Shown here: in pieces, positions 6,756-14,556 of the stretch | Position numbering within the stretch: position 1 is the stretch's first letter | Layout of the letters: the number at the start of each line of letters is the position of its first letter | Origin: Pseudomonadota bacterium | GTDB lineage: Bacteria > Pseudomonadota > Alphaproteobacteria > Micropepsales > Micropepsaceae | Length of the DNA stretch: 15,854 bases | Direction of reading: 5' to 3' | NCBI GenBank assembly: GCA_021817355.1 | Contig: JAKAVI010000203.1 | Span: 1 to 15,854 of the forward strand | Notes under the pieces: generated by a model | Databases searched by the model: none | The model's input: the letters and a program-made list of their open reading frames with translations, nothing else | What the model was told of the DNA's origin: nothing | Translations under genes and position numbers: made by a program

Positions 6756-7451
6756 ATGGTTGCAAAGAGGTGGCGCCAACCTGAGCTGCTCCCGCCATTA
6801 AGCACCGCATCGCGGACGCGCCGTATTCCGCCACTCAAACTGGAAGCCAAACTTACTGTTCCCAACGGGGCATCTGTACTTATTGTCTTCGGTCACGGTC
6901 GTGGATCAGGTCATGTCAGTCCCCGCAACAGATCGCTGGCCTGTGCCCTCAACGCGCATGGTATGGCGACGCTGCTCTTTGATCTGCTTACTCCTGTGGA
7001 AGGAGAAAGCCTGGAGGCGGTCTTCGACATCGCGCTTCTCAGAGACCGCCTTGCCACAGTGCTTCAGTGGTTGAAGGGCGAAGACGAACTGGTCGGGCTT
7101 CCAGTGGGACTTTTCGGAGCAGGCCCCGAGGCTGCAGCTGCAATGATGATTGCGGCGCGACCTGACGCAGGTATATTTGCGATCGTTTCGCGTGGCGGTC
7201 GACCGGATCTGGCGGGAGAGAGCCTGGAGCGTCTCGCTGTTCCGGTATTGTTGTTGGTTGGCGCCAGGGATCCTGCCGCTCTCAAGCTCAACGAGGAGGC
7301 GCTAGCCTGCCTTAGGGGGCCAAAGCAGTTGAAGGTGATACCAGGCGCGGGACAGTGTTTTGAGGAGCCTGAGTCTCTTGAGGAAGAGGCGACCTGCACT
7401 GTGGGCTGGTTTGAGGATTATTCTCCGGTGAGGACGCGCGGTAGGCTCTGA
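6756..7451 (+). CDS. Dienelactone-hydrolase-family alpha/beta protein, probably catalytically inactive
   Basis: The 231-residue protein aligns by eye with the dienelactone hydrolase-like family often encoded with phosphoribosyltransferases. Family landmarks are the oxyanion region FGHGRGSGHVSPRNR (about residues 45-59), TLLFDLLTP, FDIALL, IVSRGGRPDLAGES and VLLLVGARDP. The catalytic triad is broken. Where relatives have GASTG, this protein reads GAGPE, so the nucleophile Ser is Gly123. Where they have GATH before the FEEP motif, it reads GAGQCFEEP, so the catalytic His is Gln200. Asp172 (GARDP) remains. The fold-defining motifs are otherwise well kept, so this looks like a maintained pseudoenzyme rather than a decaying gene. 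The first 25 residues are basic and unlike the family core. The start has only AGG as ribosome binding site. The phosphoribosyltransferase gene follows after 14 bp. Confidence 0.85.
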   Translation: MVAKRWRQPELLPPLSTASRTRRIPPLKLEAKLTVPNGASVLIVFGHGRGSGHVSPRNRSLACALNAHGMATLLFDLLTPVEGESLEAVFDIALLRDRLATVLQWLKGEDELVGLPVGLFGAGPEAAAAMMIAARPDAGIFAIVSRGGRPDLAGESLERLAVPVLLLVGARDPAALKLNEEALACLRGPKQLKVIPGAGQCFEEPESLEEEATCTVGWFEDYSPVRTRGRL

Positions 7452-7465
7452 AGGGAACGCCAACA

Positions 7466-8116
7466 ATGTTTCGTGATCGTCGCGAGGCCGGTGAAATCCT
7501 GGGTCGCAGGCTGGCAAACTATAAAGTGGATGGTCCTGTGGTCTACGCATTGCCGCGCGGCGGAGTGGAAGTTGCTGCAGGTGTCGCAGCTGCGTTGGAA
7601 GCACCGCTCGAGCTTCTCCTGGTGCGCAAAGTTGGTCTGCCCTGGCAGCCTGAGCTCGCGATGGGGGCAGTCATAGACGGTGAAACGCCAATCGTTTTCA
7701 GAAACGATGACGTATTGGCTTTGGTTCGGATATCGGCCGAGGCATTCGATGATGCATGCGCACATGAACTTGCCGAAGCGGAGCGTCGCCGCCGGTGCTA
7801 TGTGGGAGACGAGGTGTCGCTCGACCCCAAGGGGCGCGTCGTCATTGTTGTCGATGACGGTATCGCTACTGGAGCAACCATGAAGGTTGCGCTGATGGCC
7901 CTGCGCAAGCGACAGCCGAAATCAGTCGTCCTTGCCGTGCCGGTCGCGGCACGACAGTCGCTAGAGGCGCTTCGTAAGGACGCTGACATGATAATCTGTT
8001 TGGAGACGCCTGACGATTTGGTCGCCGTGGGATCCTATTATCAGGAATTTCCCCAGCTGAGCGATGATGATGTCGTACGCCTTCTGGCGGAGGTTCGTGC
8101 TCATCGCGGCTCGTGA
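7466..8116 (+). CDS. Predicted phosphoribosyltransferase family protein (COG1926 type)
   Basis: The 216-residue cytoplasmic protein has a type I phosphoribosyltransferase fold. The PRPP loop is VVIVVDDGIATGAT (residues 125-138), with the two Asp and the GxTGAT pattern intact. The N-terminal ALPRGGVEVAAGVA and the VRKVGLPWQPELAMGAV segment are typical of the COG1926 family. The acceptor base is not known for this family. The start ATG has a strong AAGGGAA ribosome binding site, and the gene follows the hydrolase gene by 14 bp, so they form one operon. In many bacteria the two domains are neighbours or fused, often together with Lon-like proteases and universal stress proteins. The short inverted repeat CTGGC-TGAG-GCCAG (8119-8132) just after the stop is a poor terminator candidate without a T-run. 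Confidence 0.92.
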   Translation: MFRDRREAGEILGRRLANYKVDGPVVYALPRGGVEVAAGVAAALEAPLELLLVRKVGLPWQPELAMGAVIDGETPIVFRNDDVLALVRISAEAFDDACAHELAEAERRRRCYVGDEVSLDPKGRVVIVVDDGIATGATMKVALMALRKRQPKSVVLAVPVAARQSLEALRKDADMIICLETPDDLVAVGSYYQEFPQLSDDDVVRLLAEVRAHRGS

Positions 8117-8483
8117 GCCTGGCTGAGGCCAGCTAGGCGGCGCGGGAAGGGGCGTTTGCCATGGTATTGGCACATCGCAGATGAAGCGGGCGGACAGGGC
8201 GATGACGCAGGGGCGAAGCGTGCCCGACACAAGGATACGACCTTGCGCATAATGGAGCACAGGAGGTGTGTCCCAGGCAGACGCACTGGACAGGCCAGTT
8301 GTCGAATTCTCAAACCGGAGTACAGTCGAAAGGCAACTGGCGGATGGCCTGTCGTTTGAGCTCTGCGGCTGGCGTTGCCTCGAGGGGGCCTGTTTGCTGC
8401 CAGGGCGCAGGTCAGCAGCGTTGCCAGCGACCAGTTGAGGCGGGTCCGGAATGCGCCAGGCTGGGGAAAGCGGTGGGCATCCG
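8117..8483. other. 367-bp gap without a supported gene
   Basis: Minus-strand frames here are long but low in quality (rich in Arg, Pro and Ser). An inverted repeat stands out: GCCAGTTG (8294-8301) and CAACTGGC (8334-8341), flanked by ACAGGCC (8290-8296) and GGCCTGT (8346-8352), which pair in the same sense. It could fold into a long interrupted hairpin or serve as a protein site, but I have no supporting context. No good sigma-70 promoter for the downstream gene was seen. Confidence 0.4.
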
Positions 8484-9557
8484 ATGCGTGAAGTATGGGT
8501 CTTGGGAGCAAGCGGGCGCTGTGGACGGGCCATCACACATCACCTCGCGGGCGAAAGGTTGTCGCCTGTCCTCGTCGGTCGTGACGGCATGGGGCTACGA
8601 AATCTGGCGGCGACAGTCGGTGACGACACCCGTGTGGTGACGGTCGAAGCAATTGCTGACATCACCAGCGAAATAACCCGCAATGCACCGAAAGTTGTGA
8701 TTAATACGATAGGACCGTTTGGCGACAGTGCGCTGCCGATTGCCCAGGCCTGTCCAGCCGGTACGCATTATGTCGATTTGTCGAATGAAATATCGTCTAT
8801 GCTCGCCATCCTCGAGCTGAATGCAGAAGCAAGGCTGACCGATCGCACATTTGTAACCGGTGCGGGGTTTGGGGTTCTCGCCGCAGAAAGCGTGGTAATG
8901 GCGCTTTGTGAGAACCTCCCGGCGGCGAGACGCGTTCGCGTCGCGACGGTGCCAATGATGCCCGCTGTACCCTACCGTGTCGGCTCGGCCATGGCAGGAA
9001 GCATCCTGTCCGGCCTTGCCCTGGGCGGAATGCAGTACGCCGATGCGAGGCTGGGACATATGCCCGCCTTTGGCGACATGGAGGTGCTGAGCCTACCCGA
9101 CGGGGCGCAGGTTGAGACGTTTGCACTTGCCTGCGGTGATCTTATTGCGGCGCACCGGGCAAGCGGCGCGGAATTTGTTATTGCGGCCTCAAGTCTTGCA
9201 CCAAGCTCGTCCTTGTGGCGTCGCGTGTTGCCCGTGGCGGCAAGGCTGTGCCGCCTGCGCGTCCTACATAAGCTCTCCAGCCTGTTTCTGGCCGATACGA
9301 AACTCAGGCCGCACGCGGCGGTCAGCACGAATTCCTGGGCCCATGCCCGTGTGGAGTGGTCAACAGGGGCGATACGTCAGGGCTGGCTGCGCACCGGTGA
9401 GGTAATGGCTTTTACCGCAGCAGCGGCCGCCGATGTTGTACTGCGCCTGGCGCGCGATGAGGGGTGTCCCGGGGCATATACGCCTGGCGCGCTGTTTGGA
9501 CCCGACCTCGCCATCCGTGCGGGAGGAGAGCTTCTGCTTGATCGGGAGGGCACCTGA
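8484..9557 (+). CDS. Saccharopine dehydrogenase-like NAD(P)-binding protein (trans-acting enoyl reductase-like)
   Basis: The 357-residue protein begins MREVWVLGASGRCGRAI, a Rossmann strand and GxxGxxG loop at residues 8-14. It continues with the family's VVINTIGPFGDSALPIAQAC and GTHYVDLSNE segments, typical of saccharopine dehydrogenase-like oxidoreductases that include trans-acting enoyl reductases. The C-terminal half (from about 120) is the predicted substrate domain and is poorly conserved. I chose ATG 8484, which puts the first beta strand at the N-terminus and has GGTGGG 6 nt upstream. ATG 8451 would add 11 atypical residues. The substrate is unknown. The next gene starts 236 bp later on the same strand, so co-transcription is uncertain. 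Confidence 0.85.
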   Translation: MREVWVLGASGRCGRAITHHLAGERLSPVLVGRDGMGLRNLAATVGDDTRVVTVEAIADITSEITRNAPKVVINTIGPFGDSALPIAQACPAGTHYVDLSNEISSMLAILELNAEARLTDRTFVTGAGFGVLAAESVVMALCENLPAARRVRVATVPMMPAVPYRVGSAMAGSILSGLALGGMQYADARLGHMPAFGDMEVLSLPDGAQVETFALACGDLIAAHRASGAEFVIAASSLAPSSSLWRRVLPVAARLCRLRVLHKLSSLFLADTKLRPHAAVSTNSWAHARVEWSTGAIRQGWLRTGEVMAFTAAAAADVVLRLARDEGCPGAYTPGALFGPDLAIRAGGELLLDREGT

Positions 9558-9793
9558 GGCCCGCCGCTGCTTTTCATCGCTTGCAAGTCTGCCGCCTGCC
9601 TGCGGAACAGCGGCAAAAGCCGATCAAGACCGCTGAACAGCCTCCTGGCTACGCGCGGACCGTGCGGGACAGATGACGGCTGCTTCAGGCGGGGTTTGGG
9701 GCGTTAATGCGATGGACCGAATCGGTAAGCCATGCTCAGGTCTGGGCAATGCGATGCACTTGGCCCAGGGGCAGCGTCGTGATGGGAGCTGCA
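9558..9793. other. Gap between reductase and HAD genes with a weak hairpin
   Basis: TGCCGC (9590-9595) and GCGGCA (9610-9615) can pair around a 14-nt loop shortly after the reductase stop; no T-run follows, so terminator activity is doubtful. A frame open from ATG 9707 extends into the HAD gene, but its extra residues are not family-like. Confidence 0.3.
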
Positions 9794-10480
9794 ATGCTAG
9801 TGAAGGCCATTCTTTTTGACTGTGACGGCGTGCTCGTGGACAGTGAGGTTCTCTCTCTCAAGATTGAACTGGCGGCCCTGTCCGAAATCGGCCTTGATTA
9901 TTCATGCGATACCTTCATCGACCGGTACATGGGAATGAGCGGTGATGATTTTATTCGCGCTCTTGACGAGGATTGCCGGCAGCGGCTGGGCCATGCACTG
10001 CCCAGCGGGTTCCGAGAACACTGCCACGCCCGCTACCGTGCTGCACTGAGTGAGGGCGAACTGCATGCTGTGCCTGGAGCCGCCTCAGCGATACAGAAAG
10101 TCGGCCAGCGCAAGGCCGTAGCCAGCTCGAGCGGCACCGATGGTCTGAAGCTGAAGCTGACCCTGACTGGCCTGTGGGATGCGTTTGCGCCTCATGTCTA
10201 TTCGGCTGACCTCGTCAGGCGCGGTAAACCTGCGCCTGATCTGTTTCTTCACGTGGCTGAGGAACTCAAGGTCGCTCCCGAGCACTGCCTGGTCATCGAA
10301 GACAGCGTGAACGGAGTATGTGCGGCGCGCGCAGCCAGCATGCAGGTCTGGGGTTTTTTGGGCGGTGGGCATATGGGAGAGAGCCGGGGCCCTTATCTGA
10401 CGCGGGCGGGCGCAGGCAAACTGCTCTCGGATTGGTCACAAGCAGCCCATGAACTCACGTCATTAGCTTTGGCGGTATGA
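9794..10480 (+). CDS. HAD-superfamily phosphatase (beta-phosphoglucomutase / phosphoglycolate phosphatase-like)
   Basis: The 228-residue cytoplasmic hydrolase is of HAD subfamily I. Motif I is FDCDGVLVDSE with nucleophile D9 and acid D11. Motif II is the SSSGT at 111-115, motif III K145 in GKPAPD, and motif IV E169-D170 in VIEDSVNG. A helical cap occupies about residues 15-90. The combination DCDGVLVDSE and GKPAPDLF is common in sugar-phosphate phosphatases and phosphomutases; the exact substrate cannot be told. The start ATG 9794 has GGGAG 5 nt upstream and leaves a normal N-terminus (MLVKAILFD). The upstream ATGs at 9707 and 9782 would add an unrelated extension. The stop codon lies inside the stem of the downstream hairpin. 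Confidence 0.92.
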   Translation: MLVKAILFDCDGVLVDSEVLSLKIELAALSEIGLDYSCDTFIDRYMGMSGDDFIRALDEDCRQRLGHALPSGFREHCHARYRAALSEGELHAVPGAASAIQKVGQRKAVASSSGTDGLKLKLTLTGLWDAFAPHVYSADLVRRGKPAPDLFLHVAEELKVAPEHCLVIEDSVNGVCAARAASMQVWGFLGGGHMGESRGPYLTRAGAGKLLSDWSQAAHELTSLALAV

Positions 10481-10514
10481 CGGCATGGGCACGCGCCCGT
10501 ACCCGTGCCGTCAT
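10477..10514. terminator. Strong hairpin between convergent genes, probably a bidirectional terminator
   Basis: ATGACGGCATGGG (10477-10489) pairs with CCCGTGCCGTCAT (10502-10514): 13 bp with one G-T pair and a 12-nt loop that could form an inner GGGC/GCCC stem. It overlaps the HAD stop codon and ends 7 bp before the stop of the convergent VPS10-type gene. No T-run follows on either side, so it may act as an mRNA end or processing block rather than a textbook intrinsic terminator. Confidence 0.65.
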
Positions 10515-10521
10515 ATCCCCG

Positions 10522-13500
10522 TCAGGCTCGCTGCCGCGGAATGGTGATGGGTTCCACACCGCTTTTCTTGATCAACTGGTTTAGCTGAGGCAATTGCTGG
10601 GTCAGTACGTCATTAAGCTTTGCCAGCTCCGCGTCCACGAGGCCAGCCAGCTCTTTATACACGGCATAATCCTGCTGCGTTGGCCGAGCAAAAGTATAGT
10701 CCACTTCTGCGGCAAGGGTTGCCAGCTTGTTGTTGAGGCGGATGGGATAGTTGAGCGGATCCTCATCTGAATGCGACTTTGTCTGAATGAGCGCAGCCTC
10801 GATCCGGTCAAGCTGATGCAGGATCGATTTGGTGCTCTTGCTGGCTTCAGAGTTGCCGTTTTCATGCTTGAGCTGGTCAGCGTAGTGTTGGACTTCTGAG
10901 CGTACCGCTCTCAGTTTCAGGATCGAACGGTTGGTCAAGTCCAGTTTCTTGTGTATTTGCATCGCCAGTGCCAGCTGTGCTTTCAGGTCAGCCTCGGTAG
11001 CGTTATTTCTGGGATCCTCGCGCACAACGAAGGTTCGCGTTTGCCTGAGGTTACCAACCGAAAGCGTTACTCGGTAGGTTCCCGGTATAATCTTGGGCCC
11101 TTGCATGGAGCCTTCCCATATGATCGCCCCAGGTACCTTGGTTGCCTTGGGATAGCGCATCTGCCAGACGAAACGATTCATCCCCGCGTCGGTACGAACG
11201 ACGTCGGATTGCTTTGGCTCCTTCGGGCCATAGAATTCCTTGCTTACCTTGAGCGGCTTTCCGGACGCGTCGGTCAGATTCGAGAAGGAGGCGATTTTTT
11301 CACCGCTCTGCGTTGAAAACGTCAAAGATACCTTCTCACCATTGGCTGGCTTGTGTTTGAGGTCGTAGTAGATCACGACGCCATTCGGTGGATTTTGTCC
11401 CATTCCATATTTGACGGCATGAGGTACGTCCCAACCATAGGTGAGATAAGCGGCTTCGGGACGGAATAGATAAGAGCTGGCTTTCACGACTTTGGCCGAA
11501 AGCTCCCGTAATGGCTCCAGATCATCAAGAATCCAGAACGAGCGGCCATGCGTAGCAAGAACCAGCTGATCGGCCTTGGCCTGAATGACCATGTCGCGAA
11601 CAGGTACGTGAGGTAGGTTGCTCTGCAGTGACTGCCAGTTGCGGCCATCGTTAAAGGAGACGTAAACACCATCGAGTGTGCCGGCGAACAGCAGATCGGG
11701 ATCGCGCGTATCCTGGCGCACAACGAAGCTCGACTGATTGTCGGGCAATCCGTGGGTAATCTTCTGCCAGTGGGCGCCATAGTCATGGGTCACATAAATG
11801 TACGGCTTGAAATCGTCCTGGCGGTAGCGGCGGGCCGCGATGAACGCAGTCCCTGGATCGTAGTGCGAGGGTTCAATCGTGCCGATGGTGGCAAAGGGCG
11901 GAAGTCCCGATGGCGTGACATTGATCCAGGTATGCCCCCCATCCTTCGAGACATGCACCAGACCGTCATCGGACCCCGCCCACAACACACCTTGGCGTAC
12001 CGGCGATTCTGCCAGGGCAAATACGGTGTCGTAATATTCTACTGAGGTATTGTCCTGGGTCAGCGGGCCACCTGATGAAGCCTGTTTGGCCTTGTCGTCT
12101 CGGGTCAGATCAGGGCTGATCCTCTGCCAGCTTCTGCCTCCGTTGCTGCTGCGCAGGACGTACTGGGCGCCAACATAGATATCGTGCGGCTTGTACTGGG
12201 AAATCAGGATCGGATACGTCCACTGAAACCGGTATTTCAGTTTTGCCGCGGCGTGACCCATCGGATCATCCGGCCAGACGTCAACTTCCTGGTGCTGCCC
12301 GGTACGGCGATTGTATTTGGACAGGGCACCGTCATACCCGCCGGCATAGGTGATCCAGGGCTTGCCTGGAACCGGCACCACAAAGCCGCTTTCGCCGCCC
12401 ATGAGGTAACGAATATCACCATTGGTGATTCCGGCCCCGGCACTGCGGCTTGGAATTTCGATGGTACCGCGATCCTGCTGTGATGCGTAGACGTGGTAGG
12501 GAAACTGGTCGTCGACAGCGACATGATAGAACTGTGCAGTCGGCTGATTGTCCTGCGGGCTGAATGTCTTGCCACCATTAAGAGTAACCGATGCACCACC
12601 GTCATTGCCGTCGATCATGATCTTGGGGTTTTGGGGATCAATCCAAAGGACGTGAACGTCGCCATGCGGCGGATGAAGCGGCGTAAAACTCTGGCCGCCG
12701 TCGGTGGATTTGAAGATCCCGCCGACCTCTGGCGCATAGACCGTATTGACGCTTTTGGGATCAGCATAGATGTGGGAAAAATACCAGGCACGCTGCGTCA
12801 ATTCGGACTTGTGGAAGACGCGTGTCCAGGTTGCTCCGCCATCGTTGGAACGAAACACGCCGCCTGCCTTGGCTTCGATAATGGCGTAAAGCCGGTTGGA
12901 ATTGGCGCCTGAGACCGTAATTCCAATTTTTCCGAGGATACCTTTGGGCATTCCCGGGTTGGTAGAAATATTGGTCCAGTGGGCGCCGCCGTCGGTAGAT
13001 TTATAAAGTCCGCTGCCAGGGCCGCCGCTCGATAGTTTCCATGGCAAACGGTAAGCTTGCCACATGGCGGCATAGAGAATGCGCGAATTGTGCGGATCAA
13101 TTGCCAGATCGATTGCACCGGTCTTGTCATTGACAAACAGCACCTTGGTCCAATGCTGTCCGCCATCGCGGGTCTCATAGACGCCACGGTCGGGGTTGGG
13201 ACCAAAGACGTGGCCCAGAGCCGCAACCCAGACATGGTCGGGATTGTGCGGGTCGACGACGATCTGGCTGATGACATGGGTATGCGATAGTCCAATATGC
13301 TTCCAGGTCTTGCCGCTGTCCGTGGATCTATAGATGCCATCGCCGGTGGCCATGTCACCGCGGATCGCCGATTCACCCATGCCGGCATAGATCACATTGG
13401 GATCGGAAGGAGCGACGGCGAGAGCTCCGACCGCGCCAGATTTGAAGGTATGGGTGGAGATGAGCTTCCAGTGAAGGCCGTAATCCTGCGTCTTCCAGAC

Positions 13501-13713
13501 CCCGCCACCGGTTGACCCGAAATAAAATGTACCGGGTTGGGTTGCGGCACCAGCGACCGCGATGGAGCGGCCGCCCAGAAAGGGACCGATGTTGCGCCAA
13601 TGCAGCGCCGCATAGCTCGCTGCCGGTATGGAGCCGGCACTCGCCGTACCCGCAAGGCTCCCTGCACACAGCAAAAGTATGGGAACAAGACTCTTAGAAC
13701 GGCAGCGTGCCAT
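10522..13713 (-). CDS. Secreted BNR-repeat / VPS10 (sortilin-like) beta-propeller protein
   Basis: The 1063-residue mature-frame protein starts at ATG 13713 (MARCRSKS), with AAGGA 10 nt upstream. A Sec signal peptide follows: basic residues, hydrophobic PILLLCAGSLAG, cleavage likely after TASA (residue 26). The body is rich in Asp-box/BNR motifs, for example TQDYGLHW (75-82), STDSGKTW (130-137), TRDGGQHW (181-188), STDGGAHW (239-246), SNDGGATW (289-296), STDGGQSF (336-343), SSNGGRSW (522-529) and SKDGGHTW (589-596). More follow near THDYGAHW and SFNDGRNW. These indicate beta-propeller blades as in bacterial VPS10-domain 'glycosyl hydrolase' proteins of about 1050 residues. The last 130 or so residues are helical and coiled-coil-like (LVDAELAKLNDVLTQQLPQL). 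No enzymatic residues can be assigned; a binding or scaffold role outside the cytoplasmic membrane is as likely as hydrolysis. It is transcribed alone. Confidence 0.92.
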   Translation of the reverse strand: MARCRSKSLVPILLLCAGSLAGTASAGSIPAASYAALHWRNIGPFLGGRSIAVAGAATQPGTFYFGSTGGGVWKTQDYGLHWKLISTHTFKSGAVGALAVAPSDPNVIYAGMGESAIRGDMATGDGIYRSTDSGKTWKHIGLSHTHVISQIVVDPHNPDHVWVAALGHVFGPNPDRGVYETRDGGQHWTKVLFVNDKTGAIDLAIDPHNSRILYAAMWQAYRLPWKLSSGGPGSGLYKSTDGGAHWTNISTNPGMPKGILGKIGITVSGANSNRLYAIIEAKAGGVFRSNDGGATWTRVFHKSELTQRAWYFSHIYADPKSVNTVYAPEVGGIFKSTDGGQSFTPLHPPHGDVHVLWIDPQNPKIMIDGNDGGASVTLNGGKTFSPQDNQPTAQFYHVAVDDQFPYHVYASQQDRGTIEIPSRSAGAGITNGDIRYLMGGESGFVVPVPGKPWITYAGGYDGALSKYNRRTGQHQEVDVWPDDPMGHAAAKLKYRFQWTYPILISQYKPHDIYVGAQYVLRSSNGGRSWQRISPDLTRDDKAKQASSGGPLTQDNTSVEYYDTVFALAESPVRQGVLWAGSDDGLVHVSKDGGHTWINVTPSGLPPFATIGTIEPSHYDPGTAFIAARRYRQDDFKPYIYVTHDYGAHWQKITHGLPDNQSSFVVRQDTRDPDLLFAGTLDGVYVSFNDGRNWQSLQSNLPHVPVRDMVIQAKADQLVLATHGRSFWILDDLEPLRELSAKVVKASSYLFRPEAAYLTYGWDVPHAVKYGMGQNPPNGVVIYYDLKHKPANGEKVSLTFSTQSGEKIASFSNLTDASGKPLKVSKEFYGPKEPKQSDVVRTDAGMNRFVWQMRYPKATKVPGAIIWEGSMQGPKIIPGTYRVTLSVGNLRQTRTFVVREDPRNNATEADLKAQLALAMQIHKKLDLTNRSILKLRAVRSEVQHYADQLKHENGNSEASKSTKSILHQLDRIEAALIQTKSHSDEDPLNYPIRLNNKLATLAAEVDYTFARPTQQDYAVYKELAGLVDAELAKLNDVLTQQLPQLNQLIKKSGVEPITIPRQRA

Positions 13714-14556
13714 GGACAGACATTCCTTATCTTGACGAGACCGTGGCGAACCTGCGCGTGCGGTCATGACGGACGGGGTGCTCGACATCGCAGCCGCCGG
13801 CACTCCCCCTGCCGCCGGGGCCCCAGTATTGATGTGTCGGCGGGAGCCTCCACCAATTGGCGGGATTGGTGAAGCCCGGGATGATCAAATTGTGCTGAGG
13901 ACCCCGATGTGCGGCGGGGCTGAGCTCTGCCATCGGGGCAGGGATCCGTGACCGCCGCCAACTCCGCGACCCGGGCACGCCTTGCGGAGTATTGAGCCAT
14001 CGCCTGGCTCGCCTTGTGCGGGTTTGGGTGTGACGGAGCTAAGAGCCTGCATGCCCCCTCGCGGCTGCATCGCGGTGGGTCTTGCCCCCGCGTCGCGGCG
14101 CTCGGGCGCGGGGGGCACGGCAATGCCGGTGCAGAAGGCAATGCGCCGCTCTTGCGTCGGAGGCGATTGCCAGATCGACACGTTGCAAGACGCGGTCAGT
14201 GCGAACACCTGTCTGCGTCCGCGCGACGCGAGGCTATCGGGGTGTGCAAGCCAGGCCGTGGAGTATTTGGGGACTGGCTCCCGTTCCACCTGGTACGGGA
14301 TTTCTTGCCAGGCAGGTCATGATCGCGGCTGAATTTGCCAACGACTTCCTGCTTTGCCGCCTTGCGCGCCGAGTGGCTTGATGGTCGCGTCCCCCATGAT
14401 GGGGTCCATGGCCAGGGGGTACTTTGGGAAACGGTAGGCCGGTTAAAGCGGGGGCACGGATGGAGGGTCTGAACCGTCGCCGCAAACTCTTGGTTCGCAT
14501 TGACCCGTCGAGGTTAAAACGATAGCAGACTGAGATGGTTGGCACCGAGGCGGTCT
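13714..14556. other. 843-bp region with no supported gene
   Basis: Open frames exist on both strands (for example 13885-14289 minus and 13982-14332 plus), but their products are rich in Arg, Pro, Ala and Cys, lack ribosome binding sites and match no family I know. The palindrome CCCCATGATGGGG lies at 14392-14404. The direct repeat GCCGCCGG occurs twice near 13793-13818. No tRNA, terminator with a T-run, or insertion-sequence end was seen. The region must hold the promoters for the leftward propeller gene and probably for the rightward MBOAT gene. Confidence 0.45.
14500..14528 (+). promoter_or_regulatory. Weak candidate promoter with palindrome before the MBOAT gene
   Basis: TTGACC (14500-14505) matches the -35 TTGACA at 5 of 6; 17 bp downstream the -10 position reads TAGCAG (14523-14528), a poor match. 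The segment TTGACCCGTCGAGGTTAA (14500-14517) is an imperfect palindrome, with arms matching at 5 of 6 bases, that covers the -35, so a repressor or activator site is possible. Confidence 0.28.

Noticed and set aside
8290..8352. Interrupted inverted repeat (GCCAGTTG/CAACTGGC with outer ACAGGCC/GGCCTGT) as a regulatory RNA or operator
   Set aside because: Arms are short with unequal spacing and there is no nearby start or regulator to support it; kept only as a note in the gap entry.
8101..8536. Overlapping minus-strand ORFs of 136 and 191 residues in the 8117-8483 gap
   Set aside because: Low-complexity products running antisense into flanking genes; no ribosome binding site or motif.
9600..9640. 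GATCAAG near 9622 as a second-half FNR site before the HAD gene
   Set aside because: The opposite half-site (CAAAA) does not match TTGAT.
13885..14289. 134-residue minus-strand ORF upstream of the propeller gene
   Set aside because: No ribosome binding site, low-complexity Pro/Arg/Cys-rich product and no motif; typical of a chance ORF in GC-rich DNA.
14485..14510. GGTTCGCATTGACC as a possible tRNA T-arm
   Set aside because: It lacks the TTCRANNCC pattern and no acceptor, D or anticodon arms can be paired around it.
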